64,000 bases of DNA from CAZSSM01 sp964609385 (GTDB lineage: Bacteria; Planctomycetota; Planctomycetia; Isosphaerales; Isosphaeraceae): the NCBI GenBank assembly GCA_964609385.1, contig CAZSSM010000029.1:12784-76783 (forward strand), read 5' to 3'. The notes below the pieces were generated by a model, which had not been told where the DNA came from, did not search any database, and saw only the letters and a program-made list of their open reading frames with translations. Below, in pieces: positions 45,481-54,266 of this stretch. The position numbers and the translations under genes were made by a program. Position 1 is the first letter of the stretch; each line of letters begins with the position of its first letter.

Positions 45481-46095
45481 TCACGCCGATCCCGACGGCT
45501 CCCTCGAGCGATCAAGGTCATTCGGTTCGAGTTTGGCAACAACCTCCTCGAAGACGGGGCGTCGACGATCCTCGGGCTTCTCGGGCGTCGAACCCAGATA
45601 CACGAACCCGACCAGGCGATCGTCGGGGCCATCGAAGCCGAGCAACGTGCGGACGCGGTCGTCGTAGCACGGCCATTCGGTCAGCCACTGCGAGGCGTAT
45701 CCCAGCGCTGAGGCGGCCACCAGGATGTTCTGACAGCAGGCGCCGGCCGAGAGCCGCTGCTCGATCTCGGGCACCTTGTGATGCTCCACCGGCGTCGAGG
45801 CGATCACCAGCAGCAACGGCGCCCGCTGTGGCCGCTCGCGCTCGGACTCGACCTTCTTGGCCTTAGCCTCCGGATGGTCGGCCTGGAAATACTCGGCCAA
45901 CCGGTCCCCCAGCGTCGCCTGGGCCGGCTTGTCCAGGACACGGATCCGCCAAGGCGCTAGCTTGCCATGGTCCGGGATCCGAATGGCCGCGTGGAGGATC
46001 CAATCCAGGTGTTCGGCGGTCGGGCCGGGCTCGATCATCTGACCCGCCTTGACCGAACGGCGGGAGAGCAACAACGAGACGGTCTCGGGCATCAT
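45481..46095 (-). CDS. Nitroreductase-family FMN oxidoreductase
   Basis: 204 aa from the first Met of MMPETVSLLLSRRS, with GGAGGA 10 nt upstream; the ORF start at 46125 is less likely. An FMN-dependent, NAD(P)H-using flavoprotein. Seen: LLSRRSVKAGQMI at the start (FMN phosphate contact), AAIRIPDHGKLAPWRIRVL, and GACCQNILVAASALGYASQWL. The FxYxG step LVGFVYLGSTPEKPEDRRRP is close to the YdjA-type (single-domain) members. The usual substrate is unknown in such cases; cytoplasmic. It precedes the GT39 gene on the same strand. Confidence 0.93.
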   Translation of the reverse strand: MMPETVSLLLSRRSVKAGQMIEPGPTAEHLDWILHAAIRIPDHGKLAPWRIRVLDKPAQATLGDRLAEYFQADHPEAKAKKVESERERPQRAPLLLVIASTPVEHHKVPEIEQRLSAGACCQNILVAASALGYASQWLTEWPCYDDRVRTLLGFDGPDDRLVGFVYLGSTPEKPEDRRRPVFEEVVAKLEPNDLDRSREPSGSA

Positions 46096-47140
46096 CGCGG
46101 GGCAGTCCTCCGAGGGCCGGAGCATCGGTCGGTGGTGGGCGGGATCGGCAGATCGTGTGCTCGCAAACCAGGAGATCGTTTCCGATCGAACCCCATCAGT
46201 TTAGCCCTCGAGAATCGGTTCGCGGAGGGGCGTTTCGAGACTTCGAGGCCGTCCCTCATCACAATCCGGGACGTGTCGCCTTGGCTCTCGAAACGGCGCA
46301 TTCCAGCATTGACCGGTCGGGTCAGCCCTGGGTAGCTCGTGATCAGGAGAGCAAGCGTCAGAGTTAATCTTAGATAAACAATAATTTGATTTAGTTGTGA
46401 ATCGTTGCCGGATCACCGTAGCAGGAACATCCGAGACAGGACCCGAATCTCGTGCCAATCGGGGTGCTCCCGGAAACCCTCGTTGGTCTAAAAGTCCTCG
46501 TCGAAGTCTTCTCCTCCGCGACTCCGCCGATGGGCGATCGCACCGATCATCACGGCGACCTTCATGACCCCTAGAGCGCTTGCGTCGGGATGTTTTGAGA
46601 AAATTCATTCGCGGTAAGTGATCAGTTCCATGGCCTGATCATTGGGGACGGGATACTGCTCACCAATTTTATCGATGGTGCACTCGGGATTGTCGGCGAA
46701 CCCGAAGAGGACCTCATGTAGCTGAGAAATCAAGAGAATTTATGTTTATTGGTTCAGTCACTTTTCTGATGAAGTACCCCTGCGTCGCCTTGCTCCATAG
46801 AGCCCATCTTCTCAATTCCTTTTGCTGGCAACGGATAAACCGAGCGGTTCTGACCGAGACGATGTTCGTGGTCAGGTCGCTTGTCAGACCCACTGATTCG
46901 ATCGGCACGAGCGTCGCGTCAGCCGGTCTAAGAACAGGAATCCAAGCGGGCCTCTGGTCGCAACGATTCTTCAGGAGAAATGAGCCGACCAGCCGACTTG
47001 TCCGCCACTCCGAGTAATTCCCATGAACGCTCCGCCTCGATCACCAGATCTTATCTCTGGAGGCCACCTCGCCATGCGACGGTCGGGCCGGACTTGCATT
47101 GGGATCATCATGGTGATCGAAGTCATTTGGGACGGGCATT
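46096..47140. other. Gene-poor stretch with AT-rich patches and a possible gene remnant
   Basis: About 1 kb with no convincing full gene. AT-rich blocks lie near 46360-46410 and 46600-46770. Minus-strand codons 46605-46741 end in ELITYRE-stop and read like the C-terminal end of a protein but have no credible start. Other ORFs on either strand are short and without domains. The composition differs from the neighbours, which suggests degraded or acquired DNA. Confidence 0.45.
46605..46741 (-). pseudogene. Possible C-terminal gene remnant
   Basis: About 44 codons open between a TAA and the stop at 46605-46607, containing EVLFGFADNPECTIDKI and EQYPVPNDQAMELITY. The composition is protein-like, unlike the Arg/Ser-rich shadows elsewhere, and it is in an AT-rich patch. 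No ATG and no ribosome site are present; a TTG near the beginning is the only start. The family was not recognised. Confidence 0.3.
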
Positions 47141-48013
47141 GTGGTTCCCAATCGGGCCATCACAGTACGGATTTGCCAGGCCATCCGCGCCGGCTTGCCG
47201 ATGGACCAGGCCTGTGCTGAGGTCGGCGTTGACGCCCCGACGTTTCAGCGCTGGATGGCACTCGGCGAGGAAGCCTTCCTCATCTGCGAGGAACGGGACC
47301 CGCATTGTCGTTTCTACAAGGCCCTCGTACGTACCCAGCACGCCTCGAAGACCGCCGACGTCTCAAGGCTCGTAGACCGAACACAGCCGAACAAGCCACC
47401 CCCTGCTCTGCCAACAGGATACCCAGGCGAACCACAGCGAACGCGAGACGACCGTTCGACGGAGTTCCCTCCCCTAGCCTGGTTGGTCGTGGAGGAGGCG
47501 CCGATCGAGATCGTCATCGGCTCGCGGCCCCCTTGGGTCTACGAGACCGCTCCCACGCCAGAGTCAGTCCCAGCACCCGAACCACTAGGCGCGGCCTGGG
47601 CTGATGACTCGACCTCCGAGCCAGCCACAAGCGAGTCGGTCGACGAGCGCGTGGAAGCTTCTCCGAGCGCTCCGAGGCTTGTGGAAGTCGTGGCGGTCCT
47701 AAGCATCCTCTTGGTCGACCTAGCCCTCCTGATCGTGGTGATCCTGCTGCTTGCCGCGGTCATCCCCATGATGCTGGGCGGACTCACCCTGATCGGGTCG
47801 ATTCGGCTGGTCTGGGGCATGGTCCTCCGATGGCGGGCCGGTTTGATGGCCCTGCGCGGTCGGGCGATCACGGGGATTCCGATTCCCGGCCCGACTCTCC
47901 CAAGGGCCTCGTGGACGCTGCTCGGCCAGCGGCATCCCAGAAGAATGGTCGATCCCGATCGCACCGCCGGCTCGGTCGCCCTGGCCGGTCGGCTGCGACC
48001 TCAGCGCGAATGA
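47141..48013 (+). CDS. HTH (terminase small-subunit-like) protein with transmembrane segment
   Basis: 290 aa from a GTG; ribosome site weak. Residues ~5-50 look like the helix-turn-helix found in phage terminase small subunits and some transposases (ICQAIRAGLPMDQACAEVGVDAPTFQRWMALGEEA). A Pro/Thr/Ser/Glu-rich linker spans ~70-180. Residues ~181-235 hold two long hydrophobic spans (VVAVLSILLVDLALLIVVILLLAAVIPMMLGGLTLIGSI), followed by an Arg-rich tail. A DNA-binding N-terminus tethered to the membrane is unusual. The gene lies at the edge of the AT-rich, gene-poor stretch. Function not known; it may be a one-off fusion or a membrane-bound regulator. Confidence 0.65.
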   Translation: MVPNRAITVRICQAIRAGLPMDQACAEVGVDAPTFQRWMALGEEAFLICEERDPHCRFYKALVRTQHASKTADVSRLVDRTQPNKPPPALPTGYPGEPQRTRDDRSTEFPPLAWLVVEEAPIEIVIGSRPPWVYETAPTPESVPAPEPLGAAWADDSTSEPATSESVDERVEASPSAPRLVEVVAVLSILLVDLALLIVVILLLAAVIPMMLGGLTLIGSIRLVWGMVLRWRAGLMALRGRAITGIPIPGPTLPRASWTLLGQRHPRRMVDPDRTAGSVALAGRLRPQRE

Positions 48014-48575
48014 GAGGTCCGACACCCCGGAACAACGCCGGGCGATCGGCCGCACGACCCACCGGGTTTCGTTTCCAGCCCACGATCCATGGGGCTGGGT
48101 TCCTGACGAGATCAACGCTGATGCGTCGCCCAGATCGATCGGTCCCTCGCGAGACGGGGCGTCGGAGCGGTTCGTACCCAACAGGTCGGCCGCACGATCG
48201 CGAAGGAGCGGAAACTCTTTGACAATCCGAGAGAACACGGATCAAGAGATCGACCGATTTTGACGCGATCGGTCGAAGGGTGGCTGTACGCGCTCCGAGC
48301 CGAAATCGGTTCCGATTATGCGGGCTGGCCCCCTGCATCGAGTGGCTCAAATGGCCGGAAATCCATGGACGGATACTCGAATCTGGCCGGTCGAGAGGAC
48401 TTTCAAATGTTGGCTCGGTCTTTTACGGAATCTTCTCAGCAGGGCTTGGCTCGGAGTCGACTCGCCCGGGTGACTCCCAGGATCAGCGGATCCCAATCTG
48501 AATTCGAATTTCCGATCTGATCAAAATGTGAGTCTTCATTATACTGAAGAATGCACAGTTGAGATTGGGTTTAAG
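48014..48575. other. Intergenic region with one strong hairpin
   Basis: 562 bp between convergent genes. TCGACCGAT (48250-48258) and ATCGGTCGA (48268-48276) form a perfect 9-bp stem with a 9-nt loop. A 12-bp direct repeat TCGGCCGCACGA occurs near 48044 and 48185. No gene or RNA recognised. Confidence 0.4.
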
Positions 48576-49901
48576 TCATGCGATCGGATTAAGCACCAAT
48601 CCACTGAGAAGTTTCGGATAGAAGTAGGTGCTCTTGGCAGGCATTCGCTCGCCCCCTTGAGCGATCTGCTGGACCCGTTTGACCTCGACGCTGGGCACGA
48701 GGCAGGCCAATTGGCAGGTCCGTTGCGCGATGGCCTCGACGACTTCGTCGATCGTATGGACGAACCGGCAGGTCGGCTCCGAGCGGTCGGCCAGGAGGTG
48801 GTCGAGCACCAGCCGATGGAGGATGCTGACGCCGAGTCCTCGCCAGTCGGCACTACGGTCGGGGACGAGACGGTCGAGCAGGGCGCGGTCGGTCAGTCTG
48901 GCGATGACCCAGGACCAGCCCGCTGAGGGGTCTGAGGTCGAACGGGGCGCGGCGAATCCGAGGATATCCTGTGTCCCCTGGACCTGAATCAACTCCCAGG
49001 CGTCTTGGGCGGCTCGGTCGGTCGGATCAATTGATTGGACATCGAAGTGAGAGCTGAGCCGTTCAAGCAGGTGATCGGCATTGATGGCGTCAGGCTTATC
49101 GAAACGGATCAGGCGGTGGGTCGGCTGGACGATCAGGCCGGGATCGCTCATGCCGACCAGCATGGTCAGGACGAACTCCGAAGGGTCGTCGTGACCCGTC
49201 GAGTGGCCCTGCTCGCGTCGGAGATCCCTGTAGCGAACGGCGGTCTCGAACCGATGGTGGCCGTCGGCGATCGTCAACGGCCGCGGGCCCATCAGACCTT
49301 GGACTTGGGTGAGGACCGCGACGTCGTCAACGATCCAGAGCCGATTCTCCACGCCGAGCCGGTCTCGGGCGAAGAGTGGAGTGCGGTCGCGGATGCCGGC
49401 ATGAACTGCCTGGAAGACCTCCTGCGACTCGTCAGGATAGAGCGCGAAGATCGGACTGATGTTGAAGCCCGTGGCCTGATAGAGGGACAAACGGTCCTTT
49501 TTGGGACCGGGCATGGTCTCCTCGTGCGGGAAGACAGTTCCTTGCCCGAGCGGCTCGACGCGAACGCGGGCCAGGAACCCGCGACGAGTGATGCTCTGCC
49601 CTTCGTGAGCAAACGTTTGCTCATAGACATAGAGGGCTGGCTGCGACTCGTCGACGACGATCTTGTCCCGGCGCCAGGATTTCAAGGTATCGGCGGCGCG
49701 GGTGTAGCGATTGCGATACTCGTCATCGCCCGGCTCTTCACGGGCGAGTTCCAGACGAATGATGTTATATGGACTGACTTGATGAAGCGCCTCCTGCTGG
49801 TCCGGGTCGATCACGTCGTAAGGCGGCGCGACGACATCGGAGAGATCACCCACCTGCGCTAGATCGTAACGGACACCGCGGAACGGATGGATCTCGGCCA
49901 T
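48576..49901 (-). CDS. DUF1015 family protein
   Basis: 441 aa, the family's usual length. It starts MAEIHPFRGVRYD and contains the standard blocks VVAPPYDVID, SPYNIIRLEL, RRGFLARVRVE, VFPHEETMPGPKKDRLSL, FNISPIFALYPD and LTIADGHHRFETAVRYRD. The biochemical role of DUF1015 proteins is not established to my knowledge; a structural link to kinase-like or phosphate-handling function is sometimes proposed. Located 91 nt downstream of adenosylhomocysteinase on the same strand, so probably co-transcribed. Confidence 0.95.
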   Translation of the reverse strand: MAEIHPFRGVRYDLAQVGDLSDVVAPPYDVIDPDQQEALHQVSPYNIIRLELAREEPGDDEYRNRYTRAADTLKSWRRDKIVVDESQPALYVYEQTFAHEGQSITRRGFLARVRVEPLGQGTVFPHEETMPGPKKDRLSLYQATGFNISPIFALYPDESQEVFQAVHAGIRDRTPLFARDRLGVENRLWIVDDVAVLTQVQGLMGPRPLTIADGHHRFETAVRYRDLRREQGHSTGHDDPSEFVLTMLVGMSDPGLIVQPTHRLIRFDKPDAINADHLLERLSSHFDVQSIDPTDRAAQDAWELIQVQGTQDILGFAAPRSTSDPSAGWSWVIARLTDRALLDRLVPDRSADWRGLGVSILHRLVLDHLLADRSEPTCRFVHTIDEVVEAIAQRTCQLACLVPSVEVKRVQQIAQGGERMPAKSTYFYPKLLSGLVLNPIA

Positions 49902-49991
49902 GGGAGACGTCCTGGAACGGCCGGCCCCGGATTCGGGGGAACCCGATCCGGGACGCGGAAGGGAAGAGGCGAAGAGCGAGCGATCGTCGGA

Positions 49992-51347
49992 TCAGGTGCC
50001 GGATTCCCAGCTCGAGAGGTACTTGGTCTGCTCGTCGGTGAGGCTGTCGATGGTGATCCCCATCGTCTTGAGCTTCAGCTCGGAGACGTATTCCTCAATT
50101 TCGACGGGGACGTTGTGAACCTCATTGCCGAGCTGACCCTTCTGCTTGAGCGACCACTCGGTGGCCAGGGCCTGGGTGGCGAAGCTCATGTCCATCACAC
50201 TGGCCGGGTGACCATGCGCGGCGGCCAGGTTGACCAGTCGACCTTGACCCAGGACGTAGATTCGACGCCCGTTTTTCAGGGTGTACTCGTCGACGAATTC
50301 GCGGATGCCGTTGCGGACCTCGGTGGCCATCTTGGACAGGTCACCCAGTCGCAGCTCGTTGTCGAAGTGGCCCGAGTTGCAGACCATCGCGCCGTCTTTC
50401 ATGGCGGCGAAGTGCTCTTCACGAATGACAGCGCAGTTGCCGGTGACGGTGATGAACAGGTCACCGGTCTTCGAGGCCTCGGACATCGGCATGACGTCAA
50501 AGCCGTCCATGGCCGCTTCCAGGGCGCGGATCGGGCTGACCTCGGTGACGATGACATGAGCGCCCATGCCCCGGGCCCGCATCGCCACGCCCTTGCCGCA
50601 CCAGCCGTAGCCGATCACGACCACCTTGCGGCCGGCGATGAGCATATCGGTGGCCCGGATGACGCCGTCGAGGGTCGACTGGCCGGTCCCGTAGCGGTTG
50701 TCGAAGAAGTGCTTGGTCTCGGCATCGTTGACGGCCACGACCGGCAGCTTGAGGACGCCGTCGGACTGCATGGCACGGAGCCGGATCACGCCGGTGGTCG
50801 TCTCTTCCATGCTGGCCACGACGTCGCCGACCAGGTCGGCCCGATCCGCGTCGCTGAGGGTCTCGGCCCAGCTCCGAACTTCGGGGGCGACCTCCGAGAG
50901 CCGGTTCAGGGCGATGAAGATCATCGCACCAACGAGGTCGGCACCGTCGTCCATGGTCACCTGCGGGCGGTGCTGCAGGGCCGCGGCGATGTGGCGGTAG
51001 TAGGAGGCATTGTCCTCACCCTTGATCGCGTGGACGGTCACACCGAAGTCACGGACCAAGCTGGCGGCCACATCATCCTGGGTCGAGAGCGGGTTGGAGG
51101 CGACCAGGACCAAGTCGGCGCCACCGGCATTGAGGGCTCGGGCCAGGTTGGCCGTTTCGGCGGTCACATGGAGGCAGGCCGACATCCGAAGGCCCTTCAA
51201 CGGCTTCTCGGCCTCGAACCGCTCACGGATCGCTTGAAGGACCGGCATGTCGCGGTCGGCCCACTCGATGCGTTGCTTGCCAAGATCGGCCAGCGCCATG
51301 TCTTTGACGTCGGAGGGGATCTTCGTCGGGCTGGTCACAGTCGCCAT
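49992..51347 (-). CDS. ahcY: Adenosylhomocysteinase (SAH hydrolase)
   Basis: 451 aa from the ATG for MATVTSPTKI, with GGAG 10 nt upstream; codons back to 51458 are spurious. Cleaves S-adenosylhomocysteine to adenosine and homocysteine in the activated methyl cycle, cytoplasmic, NAD-dependent. Motifs: SACLHVTAETANLARAL, the catalytic region NRYGTGQSTLDGVIRATD, the NAD-binding VVIGYGWCGKG, TGNCAVIREEHF, NSGHFDNE, and the C-terminal Lys/Tyr end. The SAH-type riboswitch was looked for in the leader and not found. It may share a transcript with the DUF1015 gene. Confidence 0.97.
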   Translation of the reverse strand: MATVTSPTKIPSDVKDMALADLGKQRIEWADRDMPVLQAIRERFEAEKPLKGLRMSACLHVTAETANLARALNAGGADLVLVASNPLSTQDDVAASLVRDFGVTVHAIKGEDNASYYRHIAAALQHRPQVTMDDGADLVGAMIFIALNRLSEVAPEVRSWAETLSDADRADLVGDVVASMEETTTGVIRLRAMQSDGVLKLPVVAVNDAETKHFFDNRYGTGQSTLDGVIRATDMLIAGRKVVVIGYGWCGKGVAMRARGMGAHVIVTEVSPIRALEAAMDGFDVMPMSEASKTGDLFITVTGNCAVIREEHFAAMKDGAMVCNSGHFDNELRLGDLSKMATEVRNGIREFVDEYTLKNGRRIYVLGQGRLVNLAAAHGHPASVMDMSFATQALATEWSLKQKGQLGNEVHNVPVEIEEYVSELKLKTMGITIDSLTDEQTKYLSSWESGT

Positions 51348-51569
51348 GGTGGTGGAACTCCAGGAGGTTTCGATGGGGAGTCTTTGACAAACGGGAGGTG
51401 GCCGCCTAGACCCGGAGGGCCGTTGGCGTGGGCGGTTGAACTGGTCGGACGTTGCCAACGCGACCAGGGTCTCGTCGGATCACGGCCGAGGCCGGCCGAG
51501 CCTTTGGAAATCCCCGACAAACGGAGCAAAACTTCCGAGGGCGGGATCGTGATTCAGTCGAGGTTGGAA

Positions 51570-51935
51570 TCAGACAACTAGGCGGAGCAGGCGTCGCGAT
51601 TTCTCGGACTCCCAATCCAGCCAGTCGTTGATGGGTGAGGTCGGCTCGGGAACCCACCAAGGGATCCGGAGCGACGAGGCGTCTCGAGCGGAGGAATTCG
51701 CATCGACCGACTCGATCACGTCGAGCATCCGAGACAGGATCGCCCCGATCGCTTGGGCACGACTGGTCTGGCCTTGCGAGGTTTGCTCGACCAAGGCTTG
51801 CCAGCGTCGCCAGTCCCGATCCGACATCGCGACCCGGATCGCCCGGCTGTCCCAACCGGGTGGGAGGGATTGCGTTGGTCGGAGCCCACGTTCCTGTTCC
51901 GGCTGACGTCGGCGCCCGAGGCGATCGCGACGCAT
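51570..51935 (-). CDS. Small protein of unknown function
   Basis: 121 aa from the ATG giving MRRDRLGRRRQPEQ; a GTG at 52001 (143 aa) is the other possible start, but a TTGACA at 52015-52020 places a likely promoter too close for it. The middle (AIRVAMSDRDWRRWQALVEQTSQGQTSRAQAIGAILSRMLDVIE) is amphipathic and looks folded, perhaps ribbon-helix-helix-like; the C-terminus is Trp-rich (WWVPEPTSPINDWLDWE). I do not recognise the family. It sits between sahH and trpF on the same strand. Confidence 0.5.
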   Translation of the reverse strand: MRRDRLGRRRQPEQERGLRPTQSLPPGWDSRAIRVAMSDRDWRRWQALVEQTSQGQTSRAQAIGAILSRMLDVIESVDANSSARDASSLRIPWWVPEPTSPINDWLDWESEKSRRLLRLVV

Positions 51936-52049
51936 GACACTCACCAGGCCTACCTTGGAGAAACGTCGAACCTTGTCACGAACAAAGACTAGCTTAGACA
52001 CAGGCGTGCGCTCGTGTCAACGACGGTTTGGACCTGGAACCCATCGGGT

Positions 52050-52826
52050 TCAGGCTAGGCTCGAATCGAGATCCGTTGAGAGTCGACGCACCTGAGCGAT
52101 GAACGCTTTCACGCGTTCGGGGTCCTTGCGTCCCGGCGATGACTCCACGCCGCTCGCCACATCGACCATCCAGGGCCGGATTCGACTCAACCGCTGCTCC
52201 AAGTTCTCAAGGCGCAGGCCACCGGCGAGAATAAGCGGCGGCAATTCGGATTGGATTTTTGCCAATACGTCCAGCACGTCATTGGTGACGATCTGCCCGG
52301 TGCCCCCAGGCTGGCCGGGCACGTGGGCGTCGATTAGAACGGCGTCGGGCTTACGACCCAAAAGCCGACATCGATCGAGGTCAGCACACATCCCATCAAC
52401 GGATTTCAGACTCCCGAGTCGATACGCTCGGACGATCTGATACTCGGCCAAACCAATGAGTGTCTCGGGGGGTTCTTGCCCGTGCAGTTGGATGATCTGG
52501 ACCGCGAGTCGTTCGACGACTGCGAGGATCTCAGCGATGGGTCGATCAACAAATAAGGCAACCGGACGGCAGGACTCTGACAAGGCCTCGACGATCGCTT
52601 GGGCGTGATCGAGATCGAGCGAGCGTGGCGAGGGGGGATGAAAGTTCAAGCCGATCCAATCGGCGCCGAGGGAGGCGACCGATTGTGCTTCAACGTCCCG
52701 AGTTAGGCCACAGATCTTGACCCGGATCGGCTCCGGGTCGACCGTACCGTTCGATGAGGGTGATAATGACTGAGGTCGGATGGGTTTAAGTTGGTCGGAC
52801 GTTCGTGGGCGGATGGGCTCAGGCAA
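52050..52826 (-). CDS. trpF: Phosphoribosylanthranilate isomerase
   Basis: 258 aa if started at a TTG that overlaps the thioredoxin stop by a few bases; no better start exists before the conserved IRVKICGLT, so the true start is uncertain (the family is usually ~205-220 aa). Catalyses the Amadori rearrangement in tryptophan synthesis. (beta/alpha)8-barrel motifs: VKICGLT with the catalytic Cys, GADWIGLNFHPPSPR, VALFVDRP, IQLHGQE, AVLIDAHVPGQPGGTG, LILAGGL and VASGVES. No other trp genes are near, as often seen for trpF. Probably co-translated with thioredoxin. Confidence 0.93.
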   Translation of the reverse strand: MPEPIRPRTSDQLKPIRPQSLSPSSNGTVDPEPIRVKICGLTRDVEAQSVASLGADWIGLNFHPPSPRSLDLDHAQAIVEALSESCRPVALFVDRPIAEILAVVERLAVQIIQLHGQEPPETLIGLAEYQIVRAYRLGSLKSVDGMCADLDRCRLLGRKPDAVLIDAHVPGQPGGTGQIVTNDVLDVLAKIQSELPPLILAGGLRLENLEQRLSRIRPWMVDVASGVESSPGRKDPERVKAFIAQVRRLSTDLDSSLA

Positions 52827-53151
52827 CGCCGACGCTCTCGAGCATCTCGCGGACCTTGGACTCGTTGGTGACGCCGACCTTGCGATCAACGATCTCGCCG
52901 TTATTGACTAAGATGACCGTTGGGATCGCCGAGATCTGGAGACCGCCAGGCGTATCGGAGTTCTCGTCGGTGTTCATCTTGCCGACCTTGACCTTGCCCT
53001 GGAACTCGTCGGCGATCTTTTCGATCATCGGGGTGAGTTGGCGGCAAGGACCGCACCAAGGCGCCCAGAAATCGACCAACACCGGGGTCTCGCACTGGAG
53101 GACTTCGGTGGACCAGTTGGCATCGGTCAGTTCGACAACGTTCCCGGACAT
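52819..53151 (-). CDS. trx: Thioredoxin
   Basis: 110 aa from the ATG for MSGNVVELTDANW, preceded by GAGG; codons back to 53205 are spurious. A typical cytoplasmic thioredoxin: WAPWCGPCRQL active site, cis-Pro region IPTVILVNNGE, and Lys/Asp buried residues of the fold (VLVDFWA, KVGKMNTDEN). It reduces protein disulfides with NADPH via thioredoxin reductase, not present here. Its stop overlaps the likely trpF start. Confidence 0.97.
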   Translation of the reverse strand: MSGNVVELTDANWSTEVLQCETPVLVDFWAPWCGPCRQLTPMIEKIADEFQGKVKVGKMNTDENSDTPGGLQISAIPTVILVNNGEIVDRKVGVTNESKVREMLESVGVA

Positions 53152-53294
53152 GGGCACGCCTCGTTGCATGGGGCTTTCGGGGCATCGTGACGAGAGACTC
53201 GGCACGGGATTTTCTAAATTATAAAAAGCCCAGAGCGCGGGTCAACGCGGTCGAAGGAATCGTTCGACGGCCGCCCTGGGGTCGTTCGAACAAC

Positions 53295-54038
53295 TCAGAC
53301 GCGGCCGCGACGAACCAACTCTGGCGTAGCCTCTTGGCTGAGATAGAGGATCCGGCCGCAACTGCCGCAGTAGACGGTGGTCCCGCCATTGATCAGGTTG
53401 TTGACCGCCTGAGGGACTAAGGCGGTGAAGCAGCCTGAGCAGGCCATCTCCTCAACGACGGCCATCGAGTCGGCCCCGCGTTGACGGACCAGGCGTCGGT
53501 ACTGGTCGCGATCGTCATGGGGAATGAGTCGCTCGGACTCTTCGATCTGCTGCTGGAACGTATCGAGCTTAGCGCGGTACTGGCCGGCATCGGCCACGAC
53601 CTGCTGTTCCATCTCTTGGACTTTCTGCCGGGCCTGCTCGACGGCCTGCTCAGCCTCTTTGACGAGGTTATTGAGCTCTTCGACCTGCCCCATTGCGGTG
53701 AGGATCTCCTCCTCGCTCTGGCGGATCAGAGTCCGGTCGTTGCTGATCTGAGTGAGGATGGCTTTATATTCATCGTTCTTCTTGACGGTGTTGAGTTTGA
53801 CCCGCAGTTCGTCGGTGCGGCTCTGCTGAAGCTTGAGCCGTCCCTCTTGCTCACGTTGGGCCAACAGGACCTCACGGCTGGTTTTGCGACGGCGTTCCAG
53901 GTCTTCTTCAAGCTTTTGGAGCCGAGCCTGTCGTGCGGCCAAGGCTCGAGGGCCAGCGGCCAGACGATCTTTGAGGGCCTGGGCCCGTTGGAGCAGGCCA
54001 TGGAGTTGCTCGAGGTTCTCGGGCGGGGCGTCGCTCAT
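53295..54038 (-). CDS. Coiled-coil protein with C4-type zinc ribbon (CT398-like)
   Basis: 247 aa. Residues ~5-175 are one long coiled coil (heptad-rich; ARQARLQKLEEDLERRRK). It ends in a zinc ribbon with CSGC (residues ~200-203) and CGSC (~228-231), typical of the zf-RING_7/CT398 group whose members are thought to be involved in flagellar/export or nucleic-acid processes, with no settled function. The gene is 229 nt downstream of rpoD on the same strand but beyond rpoD's terminator, so it should have its own promoter. Confidence 0.92.
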   Translation of the reverse strand: MSDAPPENLEQLHGLLQRAQALKDRLAAGPRALAARQARLQKLEEDLERRRKTSREVLLAQREQEGRLKLQQSRTDELRVKLNTVKKNDEYKAILTQISNDRTLIRQSEEEILTAMGQVEELNNLVKEAEQAVEQARQKVQEMEQQVVADAGQYRAKLDTFQQQIEESERLIPHDDRDQYRRLVRQRGADSMAVVEEMACSGCFTALVPQAVNNLINGGTTVYCGSCGRILYLSQEATPELVRRGRV

Positions 54039-54211
54039 CGTCGGGTTCGGGCTCCGGAGGTCGTGGGCGGACAGAAATAGGGCCAGGATTGAACTGTTGA
54101 CGATCGGATCGATTCGGTCCTGGTGGCCGTCCTGTTGACAAATGGGAGAGAGGTGAATCGGACCGATCTCGGATCGGACTCATCGCAGCGAAGTCGTGTT
54201 GGTCCTTTGGC

Positions 54212-54251
54212 AAAAAAAAACCGCCGATGGCCTTCGAGGGGCCACCGACGG
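54212..54251 (-). terminator. Strong intrinsic terminator of rpoD
   Basis: Reading the minus strand, a 12-bp stem (CCGTCGGTGGCC with GGCCATCGGCGG, two G-U pairs) and a 7-nt loop are followed by nine T. It lies 16 nt after the rpoD stop. Confidence 0.92.
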
Positions 54252-54266
54252 TCGATTCGAAGCGGA

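Noticed and set aside
51348..51560. Possible SAH or SAM riboswitch in the adenosylhomocysteinase leader
   Set aside because: The conserved core elements of neither class could be traced by eye.
49887..51581. Plus-strand 564-codon ORF opposite adenosylhomocysteinase
   Set aside because: Antisense shadow; Gly/His/Asp-rich composition is the complement of sahH codons.
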